This document shows, piece by piece, positions 16,750 to 25,949 of a DNA stretch of 64,000 nt. A program made the translations under genes and the position numbers. The stretch is taken from the NCBI GenBank assembly GCA_025924715.1, contig JAICHV010000015.1:1-64000 (forward strand). The letters run 5' to 3'. This DNA is from Alphaproteobacteria bacterium (GTDB lineage: Bacteria > Pseudomonadota > Alphaproteobacteria > Micropepsales > Micropepsaceae). The notes beneath the pieces were generated by a model, which was not told the DNA's origin, made no database searches, and was given only the letters and a program-made list of their open reading frames with translations. Each line of letters opens with the position of its first letter. Position 1 is the first letter of the stretch.

Positions 16750-18096
16750 ATGATGCACATCTCGGAGATGTTTTCCGCGAGGGTACCACGCTACACCAGC
16801 TATCCCACCGCGCCCCACTTTCATTCCGGAATCGATTCCGCCAGCTATCACAGCTGGCTGGCGACACTGGAACCGACAACGGCCTTGTCGCTGTATGTTC
16901 ACATTCCATTCTGTGACACCCTATGCTGGTTCTGCGGATGTCACACCACCGTGGTCAACCATTATGACCCGGTGAAGAATTATTGCGGGTTCCTGCTCAA
17001 GGAAATCGATCTCGTCGCGGCCGCGCTGGGAACGCGCCACCGGGTGCAGCACCTGCATTGGGGTGGGGGCTCGCCGACAATGTTGAAGGACGAAGATGTC
17101 GGCAACCTCAACGCCGCGCTTCGGGACCGTTTTGAAATCGCGGCCGATGCCGAATTCGCCATCGAAATAGACCCGCGCGGATTTGGCAGCAAGAATGCCA
17201 AACTTTTTGCCCAGGCCGGCGTGACCCGGGCCAGCATCGGCTTGCAGGACTGCGATCCGCAAGTCCAGCGCGCCATCAACCGGATACAAACCGATGAGGA
17301 GACCTCGCAAGCGATCGCGATGCTGAGGGCGGAGGGGATCCGCAGCATCAACCTGGATTTGGTTTACGGACTACCTAGGCAAAGCCTGCAAAGCTGGGAA
17401 AAGACTCTTGCCTTCGCGCTGAAGCTCAACCCGGATCGACTGGCCGTGTTCGGCTATGCCCATGTTCCCACGTTCAAGAAGCATCAATCCCTGATTCCCG
17501 AAGCCCTGCTTCCCGATATTGAAACGCGGTTTCGCATGGCGGAATTGGCCCGAGACACGTTGTGCCATCATGGCTTTGTCGCCATTGGCCTGGACCATTT
17601 CGCAAGGCCCCATGACAAATTGGCCCAGAGCGCACGCGACGGTTCCTTGGAGCGTAATTTTCAAGGCTATACGACGGACGGCGCTCCCGTCTTGATCGGC
17701 TTGGGCGCGTCGGCGATCGGGTCCCTGCCCCAAGGCTATGCTCAAAATGTCAGCGACGTACCGGCTTATCGCAAGATGCTGGAGAGAGATATATTGCCGA
17801 TTAAGGGAGGAATCCGAATCGATGTCGAGGACCGTATTCGTCGCCAAGTGATTGAAAGCCTGATGTGCGATCTGAAAGCGGACCTCGACGACGTGACCGC
17901 CCGATACGGCATGACTCGCGAAATGCTTTCTGATTCCCTGACGGCGCTATCGGGATATGCCGCCGATGGCGTCGTGTCGCTGGACGGCGGAAAGATCACG
18001 ATTGCGCCCGAATGGCGCGCCGCGACTCGCCTGGTTTGTGCTGCTTTTGATACCTACTTTGCCCAAGGAACCGTGGGACATTCGGTTTCCGTGTAA
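16750..18096 (+). CDS. hemN: oxygen-independent coproporphyrinogen III oxidase
   Basis: HemN is a radical-SAM enzyme that decarboxylates coproporphyrinogen III without oxygen. The 448-residue protein has the cluster motif CDTLCWFCGC with cysteines at about 55, 59, 62 and 64, matching the C-x3-C-x2-C-x-C of characterised HemN, then HWGGGSPTML and the C-terminal HemN domain. The start at 16750 (or 16753) gives the family length; the frame extends upstream to 16408 without support. The FNR box upstream and the haemerythrin gene 7 bp downstream fit a low-oxygen operon. Confidence 0.95.
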   Translation: MMHISEMFSARVPRYTSYPTAPHFHSGIDSASYHSWLATLEPTTALSLYVHIPFCDTLCWFCGCHTTVVNHYDPVKNYCGFLLKEIDLVAAALGTRHRVQHLHWGGGSPTMLKDEDVGNLNAALRDRFEIAADAEFAIEIDPRGFGSKNAKLFAQAGVTRASIGLQDCDPQVQRAINRIQTDEETSQAIAMLRAEGIRSINLDLVYGLPRQSLQSWEKTLAFALKLNPDRLAVFGYAHVPTFKKHQSLIPEALLPDIETRFRMAELARDTLCHHGFVAIGLDHFARPHDKLAQSARDGSLERNFQGYTTDGAPVLIGLGASAIGSLPQGYAQNVSDVPAYRKMLERDILPIKGGIRIDVEDRIRRQVIESLMCDLKADLDDVTARYGMTREMLSDSLTALSGYAADGVVSLDGGKITIAPEWRAATRLVCAAFDTYFAQGTVGHSVSV

Positions 18097-18103
18097 GGCT
18101 GCA

Positions 18104-18556
18104 ATGATAAATCCTCCCTTGATCACCTGGACGCAGGATTATGCGATAGGCCACCAAAGTCTGGACGAAGAACATCGTCGCTTGGTGGCTACCATTAATC
18201 GACTTCATGCCGCGGAAACCGAGGGCGTGAAGGGACGGGCCTTAGAACCACTGCTCCGAGCCGTCGAACTGGCGACGATCGAACATTTTCGTCACGAAAA
18301 CGCGGTGTTGACGCTAGAGCTCCATACCCCGTTGGGCGATGAAATGGGTAATGAACATTTTGCCGACCATGCCCGCTCGTTTGCGCAACTGGAATCCATC
18401 ATCCACCGCATCAATGCGGGAGAGACTTTTGCAGCACATGAGCTAAGTCGAACCTTGGGGCAGTGGTTTGTTGAACATGTCGTGGGCCACGATGCCCCTC
18501 TCAAAAAGACATTGCAAGCAAATGCCGCAAACGAACCGAAGGAGGCAGGCAGATAG
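18104..18556 (+). CDS. bacteriohaemerythrin
   Basis: The 150-residue protein has the haemerythrin iron-ligand pattern in order: WTQDYAIGHQSLDEEHRRL, then HFRHENAVL, then HFADHARSF and a final HVVGHDAPL. It should form a four-helix bundle with a di-iron site that binds oxygen reversibly, acting as an oxygen sensor or carrier in the cytoplasm. An AAGG site lies 6 bases before the ATG and the gene starts 7 bp after hemN, so the two are likely co-transcribed. Confidence 0.9.
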   Translation: MINPPLITWTQDYAIGHQSLDEEHRRLVATINRLHAAETEGVKGRALEPLLRAVELATIEHFRHENAVLTLELHTPLGDEMGNEHFADHARSFAQLESIIHRINAGETFAAHELSRTLGQWFVEHVVGHDAPLKKTLQANAANEPKEAGR

Positions 18557-18881
18557 CACCCCGCCAGCTCTTTCGGGCTGGGAGACAGTATTGAACGAAA
18601 AAATGGCGATATTTTTGCCTTGGTCCCGCACCAAGCGGCGTTGCACTCGAAAGAATCCGCCATCGCGTTCTTTTGGGACGATTTGGCGAAGAGCTGTGCA
18701 GCTTGCAAAAATGTCGGAAAACTAGCTCCCGACGCCGAGTCATCGCTGCCATCGCGACGCCAGCCGAGAGTCTCTTCGAAATTCCATTGGCGCTCTCGTG
18801 ATGAGAGCCAGCTTCAATTCGAGCGGACTCGAACTGAAAAATCGTCCTGTCTTTTCTGAGAGTTAGTTCAAAAAAGTGGCG
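18557..18881. other. 325-bp gap without a supported gene
   Basis: This stretch lies between the haemerythrin gene and the left repeat of the tRNA-Leu element. A weak hairpin (CCAGCTC, loop, GGGCTGG; 18564-18581) follows the haemerythrin stop but has no T-run. Frames here lack ribosome-binding sites and recognisable sequence. Confidence 0.5.
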
Positions 18882-18928
18882 CCAGAAGAGGACTCGAACC
18901 TCCACGCCTTGCAGCGCTAGTACCTGAA
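18882..18928. repeat. left attachment repeat (47 bp, tRNA-Leu 3' fragment)
   Basis: Identical over 47 bp to 31633-31679; it covers the T-arm, variable arm and anticodon-stem side of tRNA-Leu on the minus strand. Sequence identity stops abruptly at both ends (the next bases are TT here and AC at the tRNA). Confidence 0.9.
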
Positions 18929-19094
18929 TTCAGCGGGAAACCTAGGAATTCCGCGAATCCGTTCCCCGGCAGCGCCCATATAGGCCGTTACTAGCCGTTG
19001 GGGGCCGCCCCCGTTCCTCCGACCCGCTAAAAGAAGATCGGTCCCCCCGACTGGTCGGGAGCATAGGGGCCTACGCGAAGAAATCGGAGACCAC

Positions 19095-19457
19095 ATGGGA
19101 AAGTCGAATAGGGCGGGGATCAATCAGTCTTCCGGGGGCGATCCGCGTTTGCCAAACCTATTTCGCGCCTTGCGGACCGCTCTGGACCTGATCGAAGACA
19201 TAAACCTTCACCCCCACCAGGAACTCGTCTCAGGACTACCGCCCGCCCCTGACCGCGTTGAGCCGCCAATCCCGCCAGGACCGACGAAGCTAGCGTATTC
19301 GATCCGGGAGATTCAGGCGCTCACTGGAATTAGCCGCTCCACGATTTACACAGAAATCCGAGAAGGCCGGTTGAGACCTTCGAAAGCGGGTTGCAGAACT
19401 TTGATCATGGCCCAAGACCTGCAAGCATGGATCAATGGGTGGAAACGGCATCCATAG
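19095..19457 (+). CDS. excisionase/AlpA-like helix-turn-helix protein
   Basis: The 120-residue protein has a long polar N-terminus and a C-terminal MerR/AlpA-type winged helix (YSIREIQALTGISRSTIYTE, then REGRLRPSKAGCRTL and a final DLQAWI). Such domains are typical of recombination directionality factors and phage regulators. A GGAG site lies 5 bases before the ATG. It is the first gene inside the left end of the island; a role in excision or in regulating the island is inferred. Confidence 0.75.
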   Translation: MGKSNRAGINQSSGGDPRLPNLFRALRTALDLIEDINLHPHQELVSGLPPAPDRVEPPIPPGPTKLAYSIREIQALTGISRSTIYTEIREGRLRPSKAGCRTLIMAQDLQAWINGWKRHP

Positions 19458-19673
19458 CGCCGGGGTTCGATTCCCAAGTGGAGCGCCTCAATCCAAATAA
19501 ATCAAGGCGTTAGGGCGACGTGGGATAGTTTTCGGTCCCTATGTTGCCCAATGCATATTTCCGCGATTGTCCCCCCCACCGCGTGCAGGTCAGAGTGCGG
19601 CGAGGCTCCACTTGCAAGTCCAGATCGACAATGGCCTTGCAAGCGGGGGGCGGGTTTAGCGAGACAGGGGACA

Positions 19674-21071
19674 ATGCTTCGAGAGATTTCCAAGCCATTC
19701 AAGATCGCAGGACAATGGGCCGCCCCAGGGCTCGGCGACCGAGACGTCCCCGGCGAACTGTCCTACGCGCCAGAGCGTTGCGAACTTTCCTTGATGGGCT
19801 CTTTCCAGCAATTTCCGCAGTCGATTATCCAACCGTTCGCCCGGGCGCCAGTTATCCACGGGGTCTCAACGACCGGGGAACGTTTCTCACTGCTCAATCC
19901 AGTTCGGGGCCAGGTCAGCACAAGCTTTACGACTCACCATGCGGGGATTTCAGAGACTTGGGTTTGCCCCCTGGTACTGAGTGGCGTTCACGCAGGAGAA
20001 AACCCTGAACTTCCGATGTTGGAATTCAGGATACCCGGCCTCCAGTTCTGGCTGGGTCAGCAGGTGATAGTGAGCAGAGCAGATCAGCAAGACGAGGGGT
20101 TCAGTCGCACCTTTCGGGTCCGCAGCACTCCCCACGAGCTAACTTTCGTTCCGGTAATCGCGAGTGAGCTTAACTGGAGTACAAAGGTGGTAACATCCGG
20201 TGGCAGCTTCCATCTCACTGCTGAGTCGAGCGGTTGGTGCCAAGTTCGGCCTGCCGCGCCCCGGCCATTGCGTTGGTATTTCACCCAACTAGAGGCGATT
20301 ACTGCCCTGCTGACATTTACTGCGGGCACGTCAATGTCTGCGGACTGTATGTCCTTCCCCTCCGGAGAGCAGGGACAAAGTGGATCAGTTTTGGTGCCGC
20401 GCCGCGATGCCGCCTATTGCGGCTACCAGAAGCAGCACGAATTCTTCCTCACCCGCCCCGTCCTGAGCGAGCTATTCGGCGACATCGTGCGGAAGTGGTT
20501 TGAAGGTTTCCCGGCGTTATCCAGTACTATCCAACTCGCCGTGAGCATCGTGGCGTCCCCAAATCTGTGGCAGCACGTAGAATTTCTGTCATGGATGCAG
20601 GCTCTCGAAGGATTTCATCGAGGCACACTCCCGGGGCTTTATATGCCCTCCGATGAATACGAGAGCGTCAAGCAATCACTTGGTACTGCCATCCCATCCT
20701 CTCTTACCAAGGCTCACCGAGACTCCCTGCGCTCGCGAATCCGTTATGGAAACGAGCTCTCACTCGCCAGACGGTTAAATGAGCTAGCTGACCAGCTGGG
20801 GCAGGAACTTCGCGTTCGGCTTTTTGGATCGTCCGGAAATGTGCCCCGCGCATGGATTGACACCCGTAACTATTACACACATTGGGATGAGCAATCCCGT
20901 TCCGGCCTGATGAACACCCAGCAACTGCTGCACGCCAATCTTCGCTTGAGACTGTTCGTGCAGTCGCTATACCTGAATTTCGCAGGCGTCGATCAGCGCG
21001 CCATCCTTACCGCGTTGGGAGGATCAAACGAAAAATCCCAATGGCTGTTGCAGATTAACGGTGGCGGATAG
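19674..21071 (+). CDS. ApeA-like HEPN anti-phage protein
   Basis: The 465-residue protein has an N-terminal beta-rich region beginning with IAGQWAAPG and a C-terminal HEPN-type helical domain with the ribonuclease-like motif RNYYTH (R-x4-H) at about residues 398-403, in the context AWIDTRNYYTHWDE. This two-part layout matches what I know of ApeA, a single-gene abortive anti-phage system acting as a HEPN nuclease. The start at 19674 has an AGGGG site 5 bases upstream; the frame extends to 19551 without one. Base composition and setting suggest it came with the island. Confidence 0.75.
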   Translation: MLREISKPFKIAGQWAAPGLGDRDVPGELSYAPERCELSLMGSFQQFPQSIIQPFARAPVIHGVSTTGERFSLLNPVRGQVSTSFTTHHAGISETWVCPLVLSGVHAGENPELPMLEFRIPGLQFWLGQQVIVSRADQQDEGFSRTFRVRSTPHELTFVPVIASELNWSTKVVTSGGSFHLTAESSGWCQVRPAAPRPLRWYFTQLEAITALLTFTAGTSMSADCMSFPSGEQGQSGSVLVPRRDAAYCGYQKQHEFFLTRPVLSELFGDIVRKWFEGFPALSSTIQLAVSIVASPNLWQHVEFLSWMQALEGFHRGTLPGLYMPSDEYESVKQSLGTAIPSSLTKAHRDSLRSRIRYGNELSLARRLNELADQLGQELRVRLFGSSGNVPRAWIDTRNYYTHWDEQSRSGLMNTQQLLHANLRLRLFVQSLYLNFAGVDQRAILTALGGSNEKSQWLLQINGGG

Positions 21072-21097
21072 GGTTCCTCGATCCCTGGAGAGCCCAA

Positions 21098-21553
21098 TCA
21101 AAGGGCGGCCAGGTTCCAGGCGCACGTCCAGATCATAATGGCAAGGGCAGCAAATGCCGTGAGGACCGCAAAGGCCACCACAATCGCCCATGCCTTCATG
21201 TACCAGCCAAAACTTGAGCGCTGGTGATCGCTTTCCAACTCTCGATAGCGGGCAACAAAAGCGGGACCCTCCAGACCCGCCAACTGTGCGGGAAACTGGA
21301 AACGGGCTCTCCACAAGCGGACCATGTTGAGCGTGGTCCAGCCGATATAAGAGACCATGGACAGTCCCAGCAGTATCACTGAGCAATTCGCGGCCATAGC
21401 GCCCAAGCGGTCCTTTGCGAAGTGCCAAAGTGTGAAGACGGCCACATAGCCTGCACCGATTATAACGTTGTTATACGCAACGGATTCGCGGAACATAGCC
21501 ACCTGGAGGTCGATTAAAAACTTCTTGGCCTCTGCGGCCTCTTCCGAAGTCAT
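21098..21553 (-). CDS. membrane protein of unknown function
   Basis: The 151-residue protein has a short charged N-terminus, two central helices (NVIIGAGYVAVFTLWHF; CSVILLGLSMVSYIGWTTL), a charged loop with RARFQFPAQLAGLEG and two C-terminal helices (AIVVAFAVLTAFAALAIMIW). I do not recognise the family. It is the last of three minus-strand genes that begin with two GIY-YIG proteins, 43 bp after the second, so the three may act together. A membrane partner beside nucleases is common in defence loci, but that is inference here. Confidence 0.6.
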   Translation of the reverse strand: MTSEEAAEAKKFLIDLQVAMFRESVAYNNVIIGAGYVAVFTLWHFAKDRLGAMAANCSVILLGLSMVSYIGWTTLNMVRLWRARFQFPAQLAGLEGPAFVARYRELESDHQRSSFGWYMKAWAIVVAFAVLTAFAALAIMIWTCAWNLAAL

Positions 21554-21596
21554 GCGGGCCTCCTAGTATCTTCGCGGTAGCGCATTCCGGCTTATG

Positions 21597-22175
21597 TTAT
21601 GGCGAGGAGCGACGACGAGCCTTTTTTCCAACAAGCTCACGAACCTCAAGCAGTAGGTCTCTGACCTCACCAAGCGATACTTGATCGGCGCGCTCATGTG
21701 GCACCTGCCGATAACGATCAATGCCCTTGAAGCGGGCACCCTGCTTGTTGAATGCCGGCTCCGTCGCAGCGATGAGGACCCCTTCAATCTCGTTGAGGGT
21801 ACTCAGGATTGTTCCGCGGACGTGTTTGGAAGGCGCATCCCAACCCGATAGCGATCCGTTGCGGTTGACAACCAGAAGGCCAAACCAACTGAAATAGCTC
21901 CACCTTAACGCCAGCCCGTCGCGCCGATGGCTTCGCAATCGCCGAAAGAGGCCAGTGTTACCCTTGCCCGCCTGGCCGACATAAACAGGCCGGCGCGCTT
22001 CATCGTAGAGGACATACACGCCGATCTGATCGTGAAAATCCACGACCTTTCCGCTTCGCCTGCCTTCAAGAACGCCTTTGCTATTGGCTTTGCCCCAGAA
22101 GACCGCGTCTCGCCGCCACATAAGGCCATAGTTCTTGATGACGGTTCTTATTGGAACTTGTTTTCTGTGGCTCAC
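21597..22175 (-). CDS. GIY-YIG domain protein
   Basis: The 192-residue protein contains a GIY-YIG nuclease-like core: IGVYVLYDEARRPVYVGQAG, then LFRRLRSHRRD with the expected arginine, and a downstream glutamate (NEIEGVLIAATEPAFNKQG). A C-terminal coiled segment (LGEVRDLLLEVRELVGKK) follows. The start is GTG at 22175 with AGGGG just upstream; an ATG at 22121 is possible. It lies between a second GIY-YIG-like gene and a membrane protein on the same strand. Nuclease activity is likely from the intact motifs; the target is unknown. Confidence 0.75.
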   Translation of the reverse strand: MSHRKQVPIRTVIKNYGLMWRRDAVFWGKANSKGVLEGRRSGKVVDFHDQIGVYVLYDEARRPVYVGQAGKGNTGLFRRLRSHRRDGLALRWSYFSWFGLLVVNRNGSLSGWDAPSKHVRGTILSTLNEIEGVLIAATEPAFNKQGARFKGIDRYRQVPHERADQVSLGEVRDLLLEVRELVGKKARRRSSP

Positions 22176-22318
22176 GGACCCCTCTGGCGATGGTCTTATT
22201 TACCTGCATTGGTTTGGACGATGTCCACGATCCTCAGCCGCTCAAGTCGTCTTGCGGTACGTCAAACCGAGGCCAAAGGGGGCTTCATATTGGTTCAGGA
22301 GACCCAGGCCCTCCCTCT

Positions 22319-22741
22319 TCATCGGCAGAGGATGGGGGATAGGGAAAACAGACCACCAGCTGAGGCCGGTTGCGTGTCGAAGAAGCCGCCGGGCGCCAAG
22401 TTGATGAGCCCGGTTTTCGGCTTGTGCTTTTCATTCATTGGAGGATCGAGTGAGAGGATGAGATCGCGCTCCTCCGCCTTACGGGCCGCCTCGTTCGGGG
22501 CGACGTGCACGAAGATGTGAGTGGCGCCCCACCGTTGAACGGCCTCATTCCAGCGTTCGTGGTTGGAGAAGCGACAGCGGGCATCATCTGTCTCGCCCGC
22601 ATAGGGGATGAACCACTCGCCATTCACCGGCGCGGCAAACAGGTAATTCACCGGCGCCGCGTTCCAGTTCGTGCTGTCGAAGTGGTAGAGTTCGTAGTCA
22701 TAAGCTCGGCTGGAAGAGCCGTAAAAAGCCTTTTTGTTCAT
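22319..22741 (-). CDS. second GIY-YIG-like protein
   Basis: The 140-residue protein shows a divergent GIY-YIG pattern: NYLFAAPVNGEWFIPYAGET, then RFSNHERWNEAVQRWGATHI, and a glutamate with terminal proline/asparagine motif (AEERDLILSLDPPMNEKHKP). This is the order seen in the family, with YLF/YAG in place of GIY/YIG. The N-terminal 30 residues are aromatic-rich. It is the first gene of a three-gene minus-strand set. Two unlike GIY-YIG proteins side by side are unusual. Confidence 0.65.
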   Translation of the reverse strand: MNKKAFYGSSSRAYDYELYHFDSTNWNAAPVNYLFAAPVNGEWFIPYAGETDDARCRFSNHERWNEAVQRWGATHIFVHVAPNEAARKAEERDLILSLDPPMNEKHKPKTGLINLAPGGFFDTQPASAGGLFSLSPILCR

Positions 22742-22920
22742 GGTCTGTCCTTCGAAATGCCCACGGGTCGGGGGCGCCCGCGAGGGGAAGATACAGCCAA
22801 ACTTGCCACTAGGTCTAGTATGAAAGCCCCACCATAGCGGCCCTATGAGGGGGTTCTCGCTTAGAGGTCCCTACATACGGCAGGAAAATGACGGCCACAT
22901 GAAGCCCAAAAGTGACACGC

Positions 22921-22949
22921 TTGTGTTACACAAATGGGGCGCGTATAGT
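22921..22949 (+). promoter_or_regulatory. promoter with operator-like palindrome for the methyltransferase gene
   Basis: A perfect palindrome TTGTGT-T-ACACAA (22921-22933) contains a -35-like TTGTGT; after a 17-bp spacer comes TATAGT (22944-22949). A repressor bound to the palindrome would block the -35. The downstream gene has its own helix-turn-helix, so autoregulation is a reasonable guess. Confidence 0.5.
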
Positions 22950-22974
22950 CCCTCCGCCATCATATGAGTCGCCA

Positions 22975-25023
22975 ATGACCATCGCTGCCCAGCTTAAATC
23001 AGCCCTCAAACTCTCTCCGCACCAACGGGAGAAACTCGCGGCGACGCTGTCCGTATCTACTTCCACCGTTGATCGGTGGGCAAACGGGTCGGCCCAGCCG
23101 TCGTCTCGGCACCTCAAAGCACTCGAACCGCTGCTTTCCGAATTCTCAGACGCATTGCTGATGGATCGGCTGTTACAGGCATTTTCCACGTCATTGGGTT
23201 CCGCAAGAGAGGCCATGCACCGTCATGGCGCAGCGTCCTCAAGGAATGACGCTCTGGATCAGATCAGCTTGATATTGATCTCGCAGCTCAGAGCGCTCCG
23301 GTCAGGTAAGGCCGGGATTCAATCGCTCTCCCAAGAGCAAGCGGTGGCCGCAATGAATGAGAGCATCGCGACGTTGGACGTTGCCGCTGCCCCCAGCATC
23401 AAAGTGGCATTCGAGCGAACGTCTGCGATGCTAGTGAGCAAACCTCTTTTCCTCGCGGACCTGCTCAACGCCATGGCTCCGGCACTGAGTGAGATCGAAA
23501 AGTCGCAGATGGGGCATAGCGGGAACTTCCACGAGTTGTTTGTGAGCTTCCTCACGTCTTCGTTCCACGAGGAGAAGGAGTTCGCTCAATACATGACACC
23601 GCGGGAAGTCACGGACTTCATGACCCGCGCTGGCCTGTCGCTAGTTACGACACCAGAGGGCAAACATCCGATCGTTCTTGATCCTTCCTGTGGAACGGCT
23701 TCATTTCTGACAGATTTTGCCGACCTGTATGCGGCCCATCTTGATCAGGATAGCAAGCCCGGTACTGGACGCAGATGGCTTGACCGCGCCGCTGGTGACT
23801 GCCTCATAGGAATTGACACGAGCGAGCGGATGATACGGCTTGCTTCTGCTTCATACATCGCAGCCGGAATTACACCGAAACGGCTCCTTCTCGATAATGC
23901 CCTTCATCCCTCCACCGAGGAGGTGGGGATGATACTGAAGAAGGACTTCGCCGACCTGATCCTCACCAATCCGCCTTTTGGAGCCGAGCACAGCAAGGGT
24001 GCTCATGGCGGACGGGTGCCATCTGAAGTGATTTTCTTGTCTCGTTATGCCCAATGGCTCAAGCCTGGCGGCGTGGCGCTGACGATAGTTCCGGACAGCA
24101 TCTTAACGAACAAAGGGTTATTCGAACGCGCACGACGCGACCTGTTATCCACCCTCCACATTGAAGCGGTGATTTCTCTGCCCCCAGTCACGTTTGCTGC
24201 ATCCGGAACCACAACCAAGACCTCAGTCCTCATTGTCCGCAAGAAAGGGGTAGGAGGTGCTCAGCGGCAGACCTTTTTCGCCGTGGCGGAAGATGTTGGC
24301 TTTCAAGTTTCGGCTCGGGGATCAATCCGCAAGAGGGTTCGCCAAGGCAAGAACCAGCTCCCAGAAATTGCCGATGCGTTGTTGTTCGGCCCCGCGGAAA
24401 GCCATTTGGGCGTGTGGAGGCCGCTGACGGCCCAATGCACACGATGGGATGCTCACTATTGGAACGCACCTGTGGTGGCTCCCTCTGCTTCTATCAAGGA
24501 GCTTGGTAAGCGAGTGATCCTGGGCGATGTTGCGGACCTTGTCGATGATCGCGCCGATCCGAGGAAGCTCAAGGCAACCACATTCCAATATATCGAGATT
24601 TCCGGAGTTGACGGTGAAATTCTACGAGTCGCGGCAAATGAGACTTTGGTGGCCGATGCGCCTTCACGGGCACGCAGGCGTGTTCGGACAGGCGATGTAT
24701 TAATTTCAACTGTTCGTCCTGAAAGGCGGACGGTGGGTGTCGTACCTCCCGCCTTGGACGGGGCGATATGCAGTACTGGGTTCGCGGTATTGAGATCAAA
24801 GTCTCTGTCACCATACGCTTTAGCCGCTGCTTTAAGATCGAGGTTGGTGACGGAACAACTTGTTCGAGTTTCTTCGGGGGTCGCCTATCCAGCTTTTGAG
24901 CCGGAAGTGCTGCCGCGCGTGCAGTTGGAATTGCTTGACGATCAGTGGCTTCAGGATTGTGCACGCTACGGTGAAACGCTCCTCAACTTGGAAGCGATGC
25001 GCGAAAATGTCCTTGCGGCCTAG
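22975..25023 (+). CDS. N6-adenine DNA methyltransferase fused to a helix-turn-helix and a type I specificity-like domain
   Basis: The 682-residue protein has three parts. Residues about 1-60 form a helix-turn-helix (LAATLSVSTSTVDRWANGSA). Residues about 180-470 are an HsdM-like methyltransferase with the SAM motif LDPSCGTASFL (about 236) and catalytic NPPF (about 332-335). Residues about 490-680 resemble a half type I specificity subunit (VILGDVADL, GDVLISTVRPE, SSGVAYPAFEPEVL). It would methylate adenine to protect DNA. Its end overlaps by 4 bp the convergent nuclease gene. The start at MTIAAQL has a weak ribosome-binding site. Confidence 0.85.
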   Translation: MTIAAQLKSALKLSPHQREKLAATLSVSTSTVDRWANGSAQPSSRHLKALEPLLSEFSDALLMDRLLQAFSTSLGSAREAMHRHGAASSRNDALDQISLILISQLRALRSGKAGIQSLSQEQAVAAMNESIATLDVAAAPSIKVAFERTSAMLVSKPLFLADLLNAMAPALSEIEKSQMGHSGNFHELFVSFLTSSFHEEKEFAQYMTPREVTDFMTRAGLSLVTTPEGKHPIVLDPSCGTASFLTDFADLYAAHLDQDSKPGTGRRWLDRAAGDCLIGIDTSERMIRLASASYIAAGITPKRLLLDNALHPSTEEVGMILKKDFADLILTNPPFGAEHSKGAHGGRVPSEVIFLSRYAQWLKPGGVALTIVPDSILTNKGLFERARRDLLSTLHIEAVISLPPVTFAASGTTTKTSVLIVRKKGVGGAQRQTFFAVAEDVGFQVSARGSIRKRVRQGKNQLPEIADALLFGPAESHLGVWRPLTAQCTRWDAHYWNAPVVAPSASIKELGKRVILGDVADLVDDRADPRKLKATTFQYIEISGVDGEILRVAANETLVADAPSRARRRVRTGDVLISTVRPERRTVGVVPPALDGAICSTGFAVLRSKSLSPYALAAALRSRLVTEQLVRVSSGVAYPAFEPEVLPRVQLELLDDQWLQDCARYGETLLNLEAMRENVLAA

Positions 25024-25949
25024 GGAAGAGCCCAGACGGCGTCGATGTCCGCGAACCACACACCATTCCCCACTTCACAGACGGGGTTTTGGCCGACGTG
25101 ATCCGCATAGTTTCTCGACCTCGGAAGGCCATGTGGGGTCGCGGAGGAAAACGGAACAGACCGAGCAAATGCAAAATCTTCAATCTTGCCGGTCCGCAAA
25201 AACAGACTTACCGCAAAGATGTCCTGCGTCGCAAACTTGCAACTACTCGTTGGGTAGTAATTCTTCTTTTGGTCTTCTGTCCAAAGGTTGGGCTTGCCCT
25301 TTGGCGGGGATGTCGTGCTGTGGATCAAGCGGGCAAATCGAGTGTCTGTACCCCACAGGGATTTCACTTCGACCCGCTTGCTAATGCCGCCCTTTGAAAA
25401 AGTGAAATCGAAGTTGGCATAGCTGCCAAGGTGCTGGGCCATGTCTTCTGGCATGCGCACCACTTCGTAACCCTTCGCTTCTGCGTATTGCACCAAATAG
25501 AATTCCGACAGCGCACTGAGAACCTTCGCGGAAGCACCGTACTGATCGACCTCCCAGAAGTCCGCAGCATCAAGGTCTTCCAACGCCGTCTTCAAATCCT
25601 TCTCATCTCCACTGACGTAGATTTCGCCCAGTGCAACACCAGCTGCTCGATCTATTTCGCAGATGCGACCCTTGGCGAGTTCGCGCCAGCTCGCCGGACC
25701 ACGGTGCACGCCAGGCACAAACTTGCCGGTGCGGCCCCGCGCCATAACGACGTGGTTTTCTTTGGTTATCTTTACGGAAAAGGACGCTCGCCAATGGCTC
25801 TGCCCTTGTACGCGGAAAACCTTCTTGTCCAGCGTGTCGATAGGTATCAACAGCGGGCAAAGGACCGAAGCCAGCGCCTCGATAGTTGCACCCTCGTAGC
25901 GGCGGGTCAGTTCCGCCAAGACATCGCGGGTTGGTACCCCTCCGGCCAT
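25020..25949 (-). CDS. PD-(D/E)XK restriction endonuclease-like protein
   Basis: The 309-residue protein carries a nuclease core: NFDFTFSKGGISKRVEVKSL, in which an aspartate and the E-V-K of EVKSLWG (near residues 193-197) fit PD-(D/E)XK. The N-terminal third (LAELTRRYEGATIEALASV) could bind DNA. It is convergent with and overlaps the methyltransferase gene at a shared CTAG, so together they make a two-gene restriction-modification system. The ATG has GAGGGTG upstream. I do not recognise the recognition specificity. Confidence 0.75.
   Translation of the reverse strand: MAGGVPTRDVLAELTRRYEGATIEALASVLCPLLIPIDTLDKKVFRVQGQSHWRASFSVKITKENHVVMARGRTGKFVPGVHRGPASWRELAKGRICEIDRAAGVALGEIYVSGDEKDLKTALEDLDAADFWEVDQYGASAKVLSALSEFYLVQYAEAKGYEVVRMPEDMAQHLGSYANFDFTFSKGGISKRVEVKSLWGTDTRFARLIHSTTSPPKGKPNLWTEDQKKNYYPTSSCKFATQDIFAVSLFLRTGKIEDFAFARSVPFSSATPHGLPRSRNYADHVGQNPVCEVGNGVWFADIDAVWALP

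Noticed and set aside
18564-18581. Hairpin after the haemerythrin gene considered as a terminator
   Set aside because: The stem has a G-T pair and no T-run follows, so there is not enough evidence for an intrinsic terminator.
18501-18905. 134-codon minus-strand frame between the haemerythrin gene and the left repeat
   Set aside because: It overlaps the haemerythrin gene end and the tRNA fragment, has no ribosome-binding site and shows no recognisable sequence.
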